Origin: JAWPMV01 sp038527215
GTDB lineage: Bacteria; Bacteroidota; Bacteroidia; J057
Reading direction: 5' to 3'
NCBI GenBank assembly: GCA_038527215.1
Contig: JBCBGC010000097.1
Location: 1-31,085, forward strand
Length of the DNA: 31,085 nt
Within the stretch, counting starts at the first letter, position 1, and every line of letters starts with the position of its first letter. The notes below the pieces were generated by a model. It had not been told where the DNA came from and made no database searches. It saw only the letters and a program-made list of their open reading frames with translations. The translations under genes were made by a program, and so were the position numbers. This document shows positions 30,173 through 31,085 of the stretch, in pieces.

Positions 30173-31085
30173 ATGCCCCTCCTCGTAGCACCTCCCTACA
30201 AGCCCCCGAAGGTGTTATCCAATCAGCATCTTCAGACCATCTTCCCAACCTTGTTCCGTAAGGCACCCAAACTGAACTATCTCAGAGAGCGTTTTGAACT
30301 TTCTGATGGGGATTTTTTGGACCTGGATGGTATTGCAGGAAATGGAAAACGCCTGGTCATTGTGTTGCATGGGCTGGAGGGAAGCAGCGACTCAAAGTAC
30401 GTCAGAGGTATTTTGCATCATCTCAACAATTTGGGTTGGGATGGCATGGCTGTAAATTTCCGGAGTTGTAGCGGGGAACCCAATCGGCAAAGCCGTTTCT
30501 ACCATAGTGGGGATACCGCAGACCTTCGTGAAGTGATCAACCACGTCCTTCGCCATTGTAACTATGAGGGGATAGACCTGGTAGGCTTTAGCCTAGGGGG
30601 GAATGTCCTGCTGAAATACCTGGGCGAGGAAAAAGAGCAGGCTTATCGGCTCAGGGGCCGAGCGGTGGCCATATCTGTCCCCGTAGATCTGGTTGAAAGT
30701 GCGGGCATTTTGGATCAGCGACACAATTGGTTATATCGGCGGCGCTTTATGCGGAAGCTGAATAAAAAGCTACAATCCAAACCTGACTTATTGCCACATC
30801 TTCAAGGCAAAAAGATGTATCATTTTGCCGAGTTTGATGAAGTGGTTACAGCTCCTTTGCATGGGTTTGCCAGTGCGCCCCATTATTGGCAGTCGGCAAG
30901 TTGTAAGCCTTACCTGGCCCACCTCAAAATTCCTACCCTCCTGATCAACGCCCTCAATGATCCCTTTCTGGGGCCAAAGTGCTTTCCGGAGGAAGCTGCC
31001 AAAGCGAACCCTCACTTTCACCTGCTGACCCCAGAGAAGGGGGGACATGTGGGATTTCCGCAATGGAAAAGCCACAAATACTGGC
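30173..31085 (+). CDS. YheT-type alpha/beta hydrolase, 3'-truncated by window edge
   Basis: The frame from the ATG at 30173 stays open to the window end (304 codons), so the C-terminus is missing. It matches the YheT/ABHD1-3 hydrolase family: NQHLQTIFPTL near the N-terminus (17-27), oxyanion region HGLEGSS (66-72), nucleophile elbow GFSLGGN (Ser140), the acid region LINALNDPF (Asp263) and GGHVGF (His292). Those three residues form a complete triad. There is no signal peptide. Substrates of bacterial YheT are not established; esterase or lipase activity is expected. It has a consensus promoter at 30108-30139 and is divergent from the nucleotidyltransferase gene. Confidence 0.93.
   Translation, partial: MPLLVAPPYKPPKVLSNQHLQTIFPTLFRKAPKLNYLRERFELSDGDFLDLDGIAGNGKRLVIVLHGLEGSSDSKYVRGILHHLNNLGWDGMAVNFRSCSGEPNRQSRFYHSGDTADLREVINHVLRHCNYEGIDLVGFSLGGNVLLKYLGEEKEQAYRLRGRAVAISVPVDLVESAGILDQRHNWLYRRRFMRKLNKKLQSKPDLLPHLQGKKMYHFAEFDEVVTAPLHGFASAPHYWQSASCKPYLAHLKIPTLLINALNDPFLGPKCFPEEAAKANPHFHLLTPEKGGHVGFPQWKSHKYW

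Noticed and set aside
1..31085. tRNA, rRNA, CRISPR, transposase, integrase, toxin-antitoxin or restriction genes
   Set aside because: Looked for and not found; genes fill nearly all space and none shows those motifs.

Overview
The window reads as chromosomal DNA of a member of the Bacteroidota. I infer a Saprospiria/Lewinella-like lineage from overall character, but no rRNA is present to confirm it. The support is family content: DUF5916, DUF4230 and DUF5995 proteins, an EcsC protein, a PIG-L deacetylase beside a sodium symporter, and a small protein that is mostly a type IX secretion (T9SS) C-terminal domain. In addition, one promoter matches the Bacteroidota consensus TTTG-N20-TAnnTTTG exactly, at 30108-30139. 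Base composition is fairly even. There are no rRNA or tRNA genes, CRISPR arrays, insertion sequences or prophage genes. No gene-free stretch exceeds about 225 bases.

Layout, left to right. 1-1385 (+): the 3' part of a 7TM-HD phosphohydrolase, convergent with queG (1388-2326, -). 2415-5991 (+): a probable operon of two small secreted unknowns, an alpha/beta-hydrolase lipoprotein, and an alpha/beta-hydrolase fused to OsmC. An EcsC protein (5995-6888, -) meets it tail to tail. 6967-8112 (+): a cystathionine gamma-synthase/lyase-type PLP enzyme ending in a strong terminator, facing a TonB-dependent receptor (8196-10127, -). 10209-11622 (-): a KAS III (FabH-like) enzyme followed 1 base later by a small phosphodiesterase. 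11848-12734 (-): a lipoprotein and the mini T9SS-CTD protein, separated by a terminator. 12936-16950 (-): a tight four-gene operon with a response regulator-nucleotide cyclase, a membrane zinc protease, an amidohydrolase-NTF2 fusion and a metallophosphoesterase. 17032-18223 (-): a methyltransferase and a one-TM protein. 18417-19406 (+): manA with a terminator. 19561-21865 (+): two tandem DUF4230 paralogues, one carrying a long coiled-coil insertion. 21983-24193 (+): a DUF5916 outer-membrane protein. 24200-29352 (-): a four-gene operon of PIG-L deacetylase, an unlisted 52-residue membrane peptide, a sodium:solute symporter and a DUF5995 protein. 29424-30008 (-): a MobA/MocA-like nucleotidyltransferase. 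30173-31085 (+): a YheT-type hydrolase cut by the right edge.

Most of the window is ordinary core and envelope gene content. The parts most worth a second look are the PIG-L/peptide/symporter/DUF5995 operon, which could be a periplasmic deacylate-and-import module; the DUF4230 pair; the cyclase operon with its non-standard base-recognition residues; and the orphan T9SS-tail protein. I see no clear defence island, biosynthetic cluster or wholly new system.
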